Of a stretch of 29,052 nt of DNA, positions 1-7,798 are shown one piece after another. The notes below the pieces were generated by a model that worked only from the letters and a program-made list of their open reading frames with translations, made no database searches and had not been told where the DNA came from. The first letter of the stretch is position 1. Every line of letters starts with the position of its first letter. Source of the DNA: VRUE01 sp040901495 (GTDB lineage Bacteria > Actinomycetota > Thermoleophilia > Solirubrobacterales > 70-9); the NCBI GenBank assembly GCA_040901495.1, contig JBBDYO010000038.1, positions 1 to 29,052 of the forward strand. Reading direction: 5' to 3'. Made by a program: the position numbers and the translations under genes.

Positions 1-2009
1 CCTCGATGAGCTTCGGCTCGCAGTCCGAGCCCGCCTTCCGCGCCTATGCGGAGGCCGCCAAGGCGATCAACATCCTCTGCGTCAACGGCGAGGGTGGCGA
101 GATCCGCGACATGTACGGCCACTACCGCAAGTGGCGCGGCCAGCAGGTCGCCTCCGGGCGTTTCGGCGTTTCGGCGGAGATGCTCAACTCCTCCTACCTG
201 GCTGAGATCAAGATCGGCCAGGGGGCAAAGCCCGGAGAGGGTGGCCACCTGCCCGGCAAGAAGGTCTCCGAGAAGGTCGCCGCCGCCCGTAACGCGGCGC
301 CGGGCACCGACCTGATCTCACCGTCCAACAACCACGACCTCTACTCGATCGAGGACCTCGCCGAGCTGATCGACGAGCTGAAGACGGTCAACCCCGACGT
401 CCGGGTCTCGGTCAAGGTCCCCGTCGTGCCGAACATCGGCACGATCGGCCTCGGCATCGCCAAGGCCGGCGCCGACATCATCACCCTCTCCGGCTTCGAG
501 GGAGGGACGGGCGCGGCCCGCCAGCACGCGCTGCGCCACGTCGGGCTGCCCTCGGACATCGGCACCCGCGCCGTGCACCGGGCGCTGATGGAGGCCGGCA
601 TCCGCAACCGGGTCGAGATCTGGGCCGATGGCGGCTACAGGACTGGCCACGACATCGTCAAGCTGCACTGCCTGGGCGCGAACCGGGTCGGCTTCGGCAC
701 CCTGGCGATGGTCAGCCTCGGCTGCACGATCTGCCGCGGCTGCCAGCTCGACACCTGCCACGTCGGCATCGCCACCCAGATCGAGACCGTCGAGCAGGCC
801 CAGGAGCACGGGCTGAAGAAGTTCACGCCGCAGGAGGTCGACCTCGCCGCCGAGAGCTGCGCCCGCTTCTTCTCCTCGATGGGCGAGGAGGTCAAGCAGG
901 TGGTCGCCTCGCTCGGCTACGACCGCGCCCAGGACCTGGTCGGCCGCTACGACCTGCTGGAGCAGGTGGCGATGGGCGACCGGATCGACCTGGCGCCGCT
1001 GATCACGCCGCTGGAGGAGTTCCTCGACCTCGAGCCGATCGATCTGCCGGTCGCCGCGGAGGCGGAGGAGCGGGCCGAGGCCGGCCTCGTCGCCGCCCGC
1101 CCGATCCGGATGGAGGCCAAGCTGGCCTCGGCGCAGATCGCCTCGCTGTCCGGCGACGTCTGCGCCGGGCGCACGATCCGCAACGAGTTCCCCCGCGCAA
1201 CCGACGCCAACGATCGCGTGCTCGGTACCGAGCTGGCCGGCGCGATTGCGCGCTCGCGCATCTTCGATGACGGCCCCGAGCCCGGGGAGGACGTGCTCGC
1301 CAGCCTCGAGTTCAACGGTGGCTCGGTGGCCGGCCAGGGCTTCGGCGCCTTCAATGCCTACGGCGTCTCGATCCGAGTCGAGGGCGGCGCCCAGGACGGT
1401 GTCGGCAAGGGGATGCTCGGCGGAGTCGTCTCGGTCTTGAAGGGCAAGGGGGTCAAGGGCAAGCGGCTCAATGGCTCGGTGGGGAAGTCGTTCGCGTACG
1501 GCGCCCAGCGGGGCCGCCTCTTTGTCCAGGGCTCGGCTGACTCCCGCTTCTGCATCCGGCTTTCCGGAGCCGACGTGGTGCTCGGTGGCGAGCCGGAAGG
1601 GGACATCGACGACAGCCGCGGCTGCATCGTCGACCGCGCCAGCGCCAAGGGCTTCGCCTTCGAGTACATGACCTCGGGCCGTGCGGTTGTGCTCGGTGAC
1701 CTGGGCCCCTGGGCCTGCGCCGGGATGACGGGCGGCCGGGTCTACGTTCGCCAGAACGCCTTCGGCATCGATCGCGATGCTCTCGAGAGGCGCCTTGGCG
1801 AGGGCGCCAAAGTGGAGCTCAAGGAGCTCGACTCGGAGGGCGTCCTTGACCTCGAAGACCTGCTCTCCCACTACGCGGAGGAGCTGCGCGCCACCGACCA
1901 GGACGAGGAGGCGGACCGTGTCCTCGCCCTGGCGGCTGGAGCGAACGACAACTTCCTGATGGTCGTCCCGCACAAGGTGCAGGCCGACCCCAGCATCTCA
2001 ACCGAGTAG
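1..2009 (+). CDS. gltB: Glutamate synthase large subunit, 3' part (5' end outside window)
   Basis: This is the C-terminal part of the NADPH/ferredoxin-type glutamate synthase alpha subunit, which makes two glutamates from 2-oxoglutarate and glutamine. The frame enters at base 3 with no stop before the ATG at base 6, so the gene begins upstream. Numbering from that ATG, the FMN-barrel signature GFEGGTGAA lies near residue 163. The 3Fe-4S cysteines are C240, C246 and C251 (C-x5-C-x4-C, the family spacing), with an extra C243 between the first two. The motif reads CHVGIATQ where many homologues have CPVG. The last ~230 residues form the glycine-rich GXGXG beta-helix domain (GGSVAGQGFGAFNAYG onward). 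No gltD lies downstream; the next gene is convergent, 2 bases away. Identification is firm; only the upstream amidotransferase domain is unseen. Confidence 0.96.
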   Translation, partial: SMSFGSQSEPAFRAYAEAAKAINILCVNGEGGEIRDMYGHYRKWRGQQVASGRFGVSAEMLNSSYLAEIKIGQGAKPGEGGHLPGKKVSEKVAAARNAAPGTDLISPSNNHDLYSIEDLAELIDELKTVNPDVRVSVKVPVVPNIGTIGLGIAKAGADIITLSGFEGGTGAARQHALRHVGLPSDIGTRAVHRALMEAGIRNRVEIWADGGYRTGHDIVKLHCLGANRVGFGTLAMVSLGCTICRGCQLDTCHVGIATQIETVEQAQEHGLKKFTPQEVDLAAESCARFFSSMGEEVKQVVASLGYDRAQDLVGRYDLLEQVAMGDRIDLAPLITPLEEFLDLEPIDLPVAAEAEERAEAGLVAARPIRMEAKLASAQIASLSGDVCAGRTIRNEFPRATDANDRVLGTELAGAIARSRIFDDGPEPGEDVLASLEFNGGSVAGQGFGAFNAYGVSIRVEGGAQDGVGKGMLGGVVSVLKGKGVKGKRLNGSVGKSFAYGAQRGRLFVQGSADSRFCIRLSGADVVLGGEPEGDIDDSRGCIVDRASAKGFAFEYMTSGRAVVLGDLGPWACAGMTGGRVYVRQNAFGIDRDALERRLGEGAKVELKELDSEGVLDLEDLLSHYAEELRATDQDEEADRVLALAAGANDNFLMVVPHKVQADPSISTE

Positions 2010-2011
2010 GC

Positions 2012-2362
2012 CTACCGAGTCAGGATGTCCGCTGTGTAGCGGATCTCGCGGAGGAGGCCGTCGAGCATCGCCTCCGTGTTCTTGTGGATGCGCCACTCGG
2101 CGTATTCGCGCTCCCGCTCGAAGGCATCTAGGCGCTGCTCGAGTGCGCGCATGCGGTCATCGATCCCGCGGGTCTCCACCCGCAGTGCCTCCAGCTCGTT
2201 CCGTAGCTTCTCGTCCCCGCCGCCTGGTTGCTCTGCCAGCAACTCCTCGACCCCGGCACGGGTGCGCGCGATCTCCGCGCGGAGGCGTTCTCGGGCGCGG
2301 TCCGCCGCCTCGGTTATCGCCTCGGCGCCGGTCCGAGGGGAAGGATCGCTCGGGAGACTCAT
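2012..2362 (-). CDS. Small coiled-coil protein of unknown function
   Basis: A 116-residue, strongly charged protein rich in Glu, Arg and Leu heptads (ERLRAEIARTRAGVEELL, then LRNELEALRVETRGIDDRM and LEQRLDAFERERE), so a long helix or coiled coil is likely. There is no signal peptide or membrane segment. The ATG at 2362 is preferred over a TTG three codons upstream because a TAGCAT hexamer sits 8 bases before it. The gene is convergent with gltB and separated from it by 2 bases. I do not recognise a family. It could be an actinobacterial cytoplasmic scaffold-type protein, but the sequence does not show a role. Confidence 0.75.
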   Translation of the reverse strand: MSLPSDPSPRTGAEAITEAADRARERLRAEIARTRAGVEELLAEQPGGGDEKLRNELEALRVETRGIDDRMRALEQRLDAFEREREYAEWRIHKNTEAMLDGLLREIRYTADILTR

Positions 2363-2370
2363 CCGACCCA

Positions 2371-2376
2371 ATGCTA
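2371..2376 (-). promoter_or_regulatory. Probable -10 box (TAGCAT) of the coiled-coil gene
   Basis: The minus strand reads TAGCAT, 8 bases before the ATG at 2362. This would give a transcript with a leader of at most one or two bases. No clear -35 is visible. Confidence 0.4.
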
Positions 2377-2420
2377 GGGCGGAGGGTGGCCGGAACTCTT
2401 AGGCGTTGAGAATGGAACGC

Positions 2421-3068
2421 TCAGGCGTCGAGAACGAAGAGATGGAAGCGGCCGACGGTGAGCTCATCGCCGTCTTTCAGCTTGCTCCACTCGACCAGCT
2501 GGCCGTTGATGAAGACGCCGTTGAGGCTGCGATCGTCGAGGACCCGCAGCGAGGCGTCCGGTTCTGAAACCACCATCGCATGACGGCGAGAGACGCTCGG
2601 GTCGTCCAGCTGAACATCCGAGGAAACGCTGCGGCCGATCCTGGTCCAGCCCAGCTCGATCTTGAAAGTTCGTACCTCGCCGTCGCTCTTGCGGCTGACG
2701 AGATAGCGGCCACGCGCCGGCAGCTTTGCCCTGGCTTCATCGAGCCAGCCCGGAGGCATCGGCTCGGTGGGCATGGAGAACTCAGCGGTTGGCCCGCCGT
2801 GCTCCTGCATCGGCTCGAAGATCGAGTCGCGGCGATAGACCGAGGCCCCACAGCGTGGGCAGTCGGGGAGGCGGTCGTTCTCGTTGAGCGAGAGCTGAGA
2901 GCCGCAGTCCAGGCAGAAGAAAGTCCCTGAGCCTGGGACGGACCCTGTGGCAAAGCTATTCGATGCTGAACTGGGACTGAGACTGATGGAGATACCTACT
3001 CCCTTCCCGGCACTGCCCGCCCAGCGATCGTAGCGCGCCGAGCCCGCTCTTGCATCTTGGTTGAGCAT
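2421..3068 (-). CDS. Zinc-ribbon and FHA domain protein
   Basis: From the ATG at 3068 the product is 215 residues. A zinc ribbon with two CxxC pairs (C52/C55 and C70/C73; FFCLDCG and CPRCG) is followed by a linker and a C-terminal forkhead-associated domain. The FHA domain shows GRSVSSDVQLDDPSVSRRH and DDRSLNGVFING, the conserved phosphothreonine-binding G-R, S-x-x-H and N-G positions. FHA domains bind phosphothreonine peptides, so a Ser/Thr-kinase signalling role is inferred; no kinase lies nearby. The first ~50 residues are Ser-rich with weaker third-position GC than the rest, so the true start may be further in. A longer TTG start at 3122 is also open. Confidence 0.85.
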   Translation of the reverse strand: MLNQDARAGSARYDRWAGSAGKGVGISISLSPSSASNSFATGSVPGSGTFFCLDCGSQLSLNENDRLPDCPRCGASVYRRDSIFEPMQEHGGPTAEFSMPTEPMPPGWLDEARAKLPARGRYLVSRKSDGEVRTFKIELGWTRIGRSVSSDVQLDDPSVSRRHAMVVSEPDASLRVLDDRSLNGVFINGQLVEWSKLKDGDELTVGRFHLFVLDA

Positions 3069-3123
3069 TTTCCTGCATTCCGAATGCACCGGGTGGCGGG
3101 CAGAAGCCGGCGCCGACACCAAC

Positions 3124-3129
3124 TAGAAT
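3124..3129 (+). promoter_or_regulatory. Probable -10 box (TAGAAT) of the SRPBCC gene
   Basis: TAGAAT ends 10 bases before the ATG at 3140, predicting a leader of about four bases. No convincing -35 is seen. Confidence 0.4.
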
Positions 3130-3139
3130 CGCGCCGGCC

Positions 3140-3658
3140 ATGGGTCCCGTCAGCGCTGAAGTGGAAATCGACGTCCCGCGGGCCCAGGCCTTTGAGCTGG
3201 TCGGCGATCTCTCCCGGCGACCGTCGTTTACGGACCACTTCATCTCAGATTTTCACCTGACCCGAATCGACTCCCATGGCCTGGGGGCAGGGGCCAGGTT
3301 TCGCGTCACCGCGGGTCCCCGAGGCGTCTGGATGGACACCGCGATCGTCGCGTTCGAGGAGCCGCATCGAATCGTCGAGCGGGGTCGCGGAGGGCGAACC
3401 AACCGGATTCCCTCGACCACCGTCTGGGAGCTGCTCGAGGGCACGGGCTCGCTGACCAAGGTCCGCGTGTCCCATTGGACGGAGCCGTCGCACCCTGTGG
3501 ACCGGGCCCTCGACTCGCTCACCGCTGCATCGATCTGGCATGAGCGGGCCTGGCGAGAGGCGACGCGGAGGCTGCGCGAGCTGCTCGAGTCCGAGGGGGC
3601 TCCGGAGCCGCGTGTCGCGGTCGCCGGTGGCAATCCCCACGCGACAGGCATTCCCTGA
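3140..3658 (+). CDS. SRPBCC-family (START-like) protein
   Basis: A 172-residue protein with the typical SRPBCC opening: a beta strand, then PRAQAFELVGDLSRRPSF, then a run of strands (FRVTAGPRGVWMDTAIVAFEEPHRIVERGRGG) and a long C-terminal helix (WHERAWREATRRLRELLES). This helix-grip fold forms a cavity for hydrophobic ligands and includes polyketide cyclase/dehydrase-like proteins. The ligand cannot be inferred here. There is no signal peptide, so it is cytosolic. It is divergent from the FHA gene and lies 27 bases before the lipoprotein gene, which seems to have its own -10 box. Confidence 0.85.
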   Translation: MGPVSAEVEIDVPRAQAFELVGDLSRRPSFTDHFISDFHLTRIDSHGLGAGARFRVTAGPRGVWMDTAIVAFEEPHRIVERGRGGRTNRIPSTTVWELLEGTGSLTKVRVSHWTEPSHPVDRALDSLTAASIWHERAWREATRRLRELLESEGAPEPRVAVAGGNPHATGIP

Positions 3659-3669
3659 GACTGGCTATA

Positions 3670-3675
3670 TAGACT
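3670..3675 (+). promoter_or_regulatory. Probable -10 box (TAGACT) of the lipoprotein gene
   Basis: The AT-rich patch TATATAGACT stands out in a GC-rich context. TAGACT ends 10 bases before the ATG at 3686. Confidence 0.4.
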
Positions 3676-3685
3676 CTCGCCGCCG

Positions 3686-4228
3686 ATGACCCGTCGATTC
3701 GCCCAGCCGCTACTCGCTGCCCTCGTGCTCCTCGCCGCTGCCCTCGGAGCAACGGCCTGTGGCTACTCGAGCCACTCGAAGGAGGTTGTCGAGGGCGAGC
3801 CGGTCGAGCTTGGAGAGCTCCACTACAACGTTGTCTTCTCCCGCTTCCTCAACGTGAACGACAACGAGGACTCCGCCTACCTCGTCGGTCAGGAGCTGGC
3901 GCCTCCAGGCACCAACTACTTCGGAGTGTTCTTCGAAATCCAGAACGAAAGCGACGACCCGCAAGCGCTGCCCGCGGAGCTGACGATCACGGACACCGAG
4001 CACGAGGAATTCAAGGCGCTCCCCAGCGAAAGCCTCTACGCGCTGCCGCTCGGCGGGGAAATCGAAGGGGACGAACAGATCCCCCTGCTCGACTCGACCC
4101 CGCAGCAGGGGCCGATCGAGGGCTCGCTTGCCCTCTTCCTGCTCCCCGACTCAGCCTCGGAGAACCGACCGTTGATCCTCGAGATCCCGGGCCCCGAAGG
4201 CCCCGCCGAAGTCACGCTCGACCTCTAG
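3686..4228 (+). CDS. Predicted lipoprotein
   Basis: The 180-residue product begins with MTRRFAQPLLAALVLL, a lipoprotein signal peptide, followed by a hydrophobic stretch ending ALGATAC. The Cys would be lipidated (lipobox A-T-A-C, with Ala in place of the usual Leu at -3). The mature part is acidic, with a beta-rich character (LHYNVVFSRFLNVND, NYFGVFFEIQNESDDPQALPAELTITDTE) resembling the extracellular immunoglobulin-like telokin/DUF4352 kind of lipoprotein; this is a resemblance only. The TAG stop at 4226-4228 lies inside the first bases of the palindromic element at 4225-4388. If CTAG is that element's target duplication, the stop existed before insertion and the protein is intact. Confidence 0.85.
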   Translation: MTRRFAQPLLAALVLLAAALGATACGYSSHSKEVVEGEPVELGELHYNVVFSRFLNVNDNEDSAYLVGQELAPPGTNYFGVFFEIQNESDDPQALPAELTITDTEHEEFKALPSESLYALPLGGEIEGDEQIPLLDSTPQQGPIEGSLALFLLPDSASENRPLILEIPGPEGPAEVTLDL

Positions 4229-4388
4229 TGTCCTGAGTCGTAATTTCGCGGCTACCTCGCGGCGTCTGGCCACGCCTGGACCCACCCGCCCGGCACAGGT
4301 ACTCCAGTACCTGTTTGCCGTGCGTGTGTCCCCAGGCGTCCCCAGCCACTCGCGACGCTGCACCCGAAATTACGACTCAGGACACTAG
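4225..4388. mobile_element. MITE-like element with 24-bp perfect terminal inverted repeats
   Basis: Bases 4225-4248 are the exact reverse complement of 4365-4388; each arm begins CTAGTGTCCTGAGTCG on its own strand. Inside, further pairs nest toward the centre: 4262-4266 with 4354-4358, 4272-4279 with 4332-4339, 4291-4295 with 4316-4320, and a perfect central hairpin 4296-4303/4306-4313 (CAGGTACT, CC, AGTACCTG). Nearly the whole 164 bases could fold as one long hairpin. It contains no gene. The outermost CTAG at each end could be a 4-bp target duplication, or TA a 2-bp one; IS5-type elements favour YTAR and IS630/Tc1-type elements TA. It sits between the convergent lipoprotein and PBP genes and might also act as a two-way terminator. 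Confidence 0.75.
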
Positions 4389-4420
4389 TCGGGCACCGTC
4401 TTCTCTCTCCCGCGGGACAG

Positions 4421-6220
4421 CTACAGCCCGGCTGAGAGGACCTGCCCGGCGGCCGGTGCGGCCACCTCGCCACCGGCGGCTTCGGCTTCGATCAGCACCA
4501 CGCCGACGGCAAGCCTTGGGCGCTCGGCCGGCGCGAAGGCGGCGAACCAGGCGTCCTTGATCTGCTCGGGTTCGGGCGAGTCCTCCTGTCCCGGCACCGG
4601 CCCGAGCTCGGCGGTGCCGGTCTTCCCCGCCACCTGTGCCTCGGGGATCGCGGCGGCGAATCCCGTGCCTCCCGTCACGACGCCGACCATCAGTTCGGTC
4701 AGCTGCGCCGCGATCTTCTTCGACATCACCCGGACGGGCTTCGCTTCGGGGCGCAGCTTGCGATTGGTGACGATCGAGGTTGGTTCGCGGACTCCACGGT
4801 TGGCGATCGTCTGGGCGACGCTGGCCATCTGCAGCGGCGTGGCCAGGACTTCTCCCTGTCCGATCGCGGTGACCCCCAGGTCAATTTCTTCGCCGATCTC
4901 GGCGGGAATGCTGGACTCCGGAGGTTCGGCGATGCCGAGGAACCGCTCGGCGTAGAGCGTGGGTGGCGAGTTGAAGCCGAACCGTTCGGCGGCGGCAACG
5001 AGGTCGTCGTTGCCGATCTTCGGCCCGAGCGGGGCAAAGTCGGAGTTGCACGACTCGGCGAACGCTTCGGGAAAGGTGCCGCCGCAGTACTCCCCGTTGG
5101 CGTTGCTGATGAAACGCCCGCCGACGTTGATCCCGTTGAGGATCGGGAATTCGTCGTCCATTGAGACCACTCCCTTTTGCAGCGCGGCGACGGTGGTGAT
5201 CATCTTGAAGGTCGACCCCGGTGGCTGCGGGGCCGAGAACGCCTGACCCGCGAGGGCACGGACGTTGCCGTTGCGGGCATCGAGCACCGCGATGCCACCC
5301 ACCCGGCCGGCCAGCGCCGAGACGGCGGCGACCTGTAGGTCGGGGTCGATCGTCGTCTTCACTGAGGCCCCGGCTCGTGGCTTCCCGCGGGCTAGGACCC
5401 GCGCCGATCCTCCGGCCGCGGTGAGGGCGAGAAGGCTGCCGCCGGGCTTGCCCGCCAGCCGGGAGTTGAAGATTCGTTCGAGCCCGCTGATGCCGACGAG
5501 GGTGCCCGGTGGATAGCCCTGGCGGGCGTAAGTCGCCAGGTCTTCTTCTTCGGGAGTCCCGACTTCGCCGGTGACGTCGATCGCCGCGCTGCCGATCGGG
5601 TGTTCGCGCGCGTCGGCCGCTCCCTCCGCCAGCGGGGTTCCGTCCACGGCGAGGATCGAAGCCCGCGGCGCCAGTTCGATCGCGCTCTCGAGATGCTCGC
5701 CGGGGTTCAAGCCGGGGAAAACGAGGCTCGGGTCCCAGGCGATGCCGCCGTCAGAGTAGGGAAGCGCGAGGTTGCCCTCGACCTCCCCGAAAGCAACGGT
5801 GCCCGCCGTGATCGACACCGGAACCACCGTTGCTCCGTCCACTGTCTTGACGTCCTCGGGCGCGTCGGCGTCGAGATTGCGCAGGGTCGCGACCTCCGCG
5901 GCCACGCGGTAGGCGCTTGCGAAATCGGCTTCGCTCACGGAGCGCTGCGAGGCAACGTTCAGCTCTCGGTACATCACCTTGAAGTCCTTCCGCGTCCACG
6001 CTTCGGTGAAGCGCTCGGCCGCGTCCTTCTCGGGGGAGCCTGGCTTGCCCGCCGACGCGCCAAGGATGAACGCAATCGCTGCGACGATCGTGAGGGGGAG
6101 TGCGCGGGTGACGAGACGGCGGCGCCGCTCCACCTCGGATGGGAGGCTCTTCACTGTGTGGAAAGGTAGTGGTAAAAGTAGCTTGAGTGGTAGCTCAACT
6201 CGTGCAGGGACCGGTGTCAA
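4421..6220 (-). CDS. Penicillin-binding protein (transpeptidase) with NTF2-like N-terminal domain
   Basis: A 599-residue murein transpeptidase. From the TTG at 6220, a membrane anchor near residues 38-56 (LPLTIVAAIAFILGA) is followed by an NTF2-like MecA_N-type domain (AAERFTEAWTRKDFKVMYREL), a PBP dimerisation region and the transpeptidase. The catalytic motifs are complete: S336-T-F-K, S390-C-N and K533-T-G-T. This suits class B D,D-transpeptidases that cross-link peptidoglycan outside the membrane; no glycosyltransferase domain is present. The start is uncertain: the TTG at 6220 overlaps the upstream protease gene by 26 bases, while a GTG at 6154 would shorten the cytosolic tail to a basic VERRRRLVTR segment. 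The overlap suggests co-transcription with the protease. Confidence 0.92.
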   Translation of the reverse strand: MTPVPARVELPLKLLLPLPFHTVKSLPSEVERRRRLVTRALPLTIVAAIAFILGASAGKPGSPEKDAAERFTEAWTRKDFKVMYRELNVASQRSVSEADFASAYRVAAEVATLRNLDADAPEDVKTVDGATVVPVSITAGTVAFGEVEGNLALPYSDGGIAWDPSLVFPGLNPGEHLESAIELAPRASILAVDGTPLAEGAADAREHPIGSAAIDVTGEVGTPEEEDLATYARQGYPPGTLVGISGLERIFNSRLAGKPGGSLLALTAAGGSARVLARGKPRAGASVKTTIDPDLQVAAVSALAGRVGGIAVLDARNGNVRALAGQAFSAPQPPGSTFKMITTVAALQKGVVSMDDEFPILNGINVGGRFISNANGEYCGGTFPEAFAESCNSDFAPLGPKIGNDDLVAAAERFGFNSPPTLYAERFLGIAEPPESSIPAEIGEEIDLGVTAIGQGEVLATPLQMASVAQTIANRGVREPTSIVTNRKLRPEAKPVRVMSKKIAAQLTELMVGVVTGGTGFAAAIPEAQVAGKTGTAELGPVPGQEDSPEPEQIKDAWFAAFAPAERPRLAVGVVLIEAEAAGGEVAAPAAGQVLSAGL

Positions 6221-7337
6221 CCGGCATTGTTACTTCTCCCAGCGCCCTTTTGACGATTTGGTTCGGGACTGCATAGCCCCCGTCGGGACCGGAGGTGGTG
6301 GCGGCGAAGACGGTGGCGAGCACCCGGCCACGTGAGTCGACCATCGGGCTGCCGGAGTTGCCGCTGCGGACGCTGCCGCGAAGGAGGACGATCGTGCGCC
6401 GGGTCGGCCCCCGCCCGTAGGCGTCCTCGCTGAGCACCGTGCGGGTATCTCCCACTCGGGCTGGAGTGACTGCGTAGGGGCCGTTCTCGGGGTAGCCGAG
6501 CACGGCACCCGTCGTGCCGCGCCCTGCCTCGGGTGCGAAGGGGAGGTCCGGGATGTTGGCGTCGATACGGAGGAGGGCCAGGTCGTTGACGGGGTCGTAG
6601 TGGACCGGCACCGCCCTGAGCGAGGCGCCGTCCTGGGCGGTGATCGTCGTGTCGTCCTGGCCGGCGATGACGTGGGCGTTGGTGACGGCCAGTTCCGGGG
6701 CGACGACCCACCCCGAGCCCTCCACGCCGAGGCCGCACGCCGTTCCCAGCACACGGACGACCGACGGGCCGGCGCGCGCCACGTCTCGATCGTTGGCTAT
6801 CGCCGCGTCGGGTGAGGCCACCGGCAGGATCGGCCCCGCGATCGACGGCGCCGGATCGACCCGGTTGAGGGCATTGAGTATCGGGCCCGATGGTGGGAGC
6901 AGCGTGTTGAGGTTGCGAAGGATCAGCGAGCGCTGGACATCCCCCCGCAGCTCGGCGGCTCCCGGTGCATGCAGCGCGACGGCGCCGAATACCCAGGCGA
7001 GGCCAAATACGACCGCGGCGATCAGTGTCCCGCCGCCCAACCCGTCGAGGAAGTGCAGCGCCTTTCCCCGGATCACTCGGGCCCGGATGCCGAGCGCGAG
7101 GTTCTCCAGAGTTACCGCTGTGAGTGCTCCCGCCAGCAGCGCTCCGAGCGCCGCGAACAGCGGCGCGTACGGGGACTCCGAGCCTTCGGTGAGCAGGAGG
7201 GTCGCGATCCTGCCGCCGGCAAACGCCCCGGCGCAGAACCCCAGCAGGGTCAGGGCTCCGACGATCAGTCCCTGCCGGTACCCCCAAATGCCGAGCGCCG
7301 CGGCGAAGGCGACGATGCTCCAATCGAGAACGGTCAC
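6195..7337 (-). CDS. marP: MarP-like membrane serine protease (CvpA domain plus trypsin-like domain)
   Basis: From the GTG at 7337 the product is 380 residues. The N-terminal ~150 residues form a CvpA-type domain with four membrane helices. A trypsin/HtrA-like domain follows with the full triad: H222 (TNAHVIAG), D251 (NDLALL) and S328 (SGNSGSPM). Cysteines in GTACGLGVEGSGWVV and in the terminal DTGPCTS match the placing of the disulfide in Mycobacterium tuberculosis MarP (Rv3671c), a protease required for acid and oxidative stress resistance. A TTG at 7349 is an alternative start. It overlaps the PBP gene downstream, and MarP is known to act on cell-wall enzymes, so a joint envelope role is plausible. 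It is divergent from an HxlR regulator. Confidence 0.9.
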   Translation of the reverse strand: MTVLDWSIVAFAAALGIWGYRQGLIVGALTLLGFCAGAFAGGRIATLLLTEGSESPYAPLFAALGALLAGALTAVTLENLALGIRARVIRGKALHFLDGLGGGTLIAAVVFGLAWVFGAVALHAPGAAELRGDVQRSLILRNLNTLLPPSGPILNALNRVDPAPSIAGPILPVASPDAAIANDRDVARAGPSVVRVLGTACGLGVEGSGWVVAPELAVTNAHVIAGQDDTTITAQDGASLRAVPVHYDPVNDLALLRIDANIPDLPFAPEAGRGTTGAVLGYPENGPYAVTPARVGDTRTVLSEDAYGRGPTRRTIVLLRGSVRSGNSGSPMVDSRGRVLATVFAATTSGPDGGYAVPNQIVKRALGEVTMPVDTGPCTS

Positions 7338-7373
7338 GCACGAATACAAGCAGGCGTGCGACAGTGCCCGTCA

Positions 7374-7388
7374 CTTACGTTCAGTAAG
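7374..7388. promoter_or_regulatory. Palindrome CTTAC-N5-GTAAG, candidate HxlR operator
   Basis: A perfect 5-bp inverted repeat with a 5-base spacer lies in the 62-base gap between the divergent protease and HxlR genes. It overlaps the putative hxlR -10 box (TAAGCT, 7385-7390). HxlR proteins are dimeric winged helices that bind short TAC/GTA palindromes, so an autoregulatory site is likely and could also affect the protease gene. Confidence 0.5.
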
Positions 7389-7390
7389 CT
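7385..7390 (+). promoter_or_regulatory. Probable -10 box (TAAGCT) of the hxlR-like gene
   Basis: TAAGCT ends 9 bases before the GTG start at 7400 and shares bases with the right arm of the palindrome at 7374-7388. A bound repressor would therefore block it. Confidence 0.4.
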
Positions 7391-7399
7391 GGCCTTGAC

Positions 7400-7738
7400 G
7401 TGGGAGCGACCTCGACTACAGAGACGCCCGCGGGCGTTTGTCCGCACTTCCACGCGGCAATCGAGCTGATCGGAAAGCGCTGGACGGGAGCGATTGTTTG
7501 CGCGCTGACCGAGCGTCCCCTGCGGTTCGGGGAGCTGGCGAAGGCTGTGCCGGGGCTCTCGGACCGGCTGCTCTCCCGGCGGCTGCGCGAGCTAGAGGAG
7601 GAGGGGCTGGTCGAGAGAGAGGTGGAGCCCAACTCGCCGGTGCGCGTCACCTACTCGCTGACAGAAGCGGGGGCGGAGCTGCGCCCGGCGATCGCCGAGC
7701 TACGAACGTGGGCGCGCCGTTGGAGGCGCACCGCCTAG
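7400..7738 (+). CDS. HxlR-family winged-helix transcriptional regulator
   Basis: A 112-residue protein with the whole HxlR/YodB/YtcD signature: CPHFHAAIELIGKRWTGAIVCAL, LRFGELAKAVPGLSDRLLSRRLRELEEEGLVER, then the wing VRVTYSLTEAGAELRPAI. The cysteine just before the first helix (CPHFHAAI) is in the position used by YodB-type members to sense quinones, diamide or other electrophiles, so redox sensing is possible. The GTG start follows the operator-like palindrome by 11 bases. It is divergent from the MarP-like protease and convergent with xseB. The effector is unknown. Confidence 0.92.
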   Translation: MGATSTTETPAGVCPHFHAAIELIGKRWTGAIVCALTERPLRFGELAKAVPGLSDRLLSRRLRELEEEGLVEREVEPNSPVRVTYSLTEAGAELRPAIAELRTWARRWRRTA

Positions 7739-7765
7739 CTTGCAGCGGGCCTTCCGAGAAAGACT

Positions 7766-7798
7766 GACGACGACCCCTCAGAAGGGGAGATCGTCGTC
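7766..7798. terminator. Possible hairpin between convergent hxlR-like gene and xseB
   Basis: GACGACGA-CCCC pairs with GGGG and TCGTCGTC, leaving a 6-base loop and a 3-base bulge. It has no T-tract and overlaps the xseB stop region. Part of the pairing simply reflects the Asp codons of the xseB tail, so a terminator role is uncertain. Confidence 0.3.

Noticed and set aside
318..1973. 551-residue open frame on the minus strand inside gltB
   Set aside because: It is the antisense frame of a conserved, GC-biased gene; its translation is low-complexity and shows no motif.
6225..6227. ATG near the PBP start
   Set aside because: It is out of frame with the PBP and belongs to the end of the protease gene (MPVDTGPCTS).
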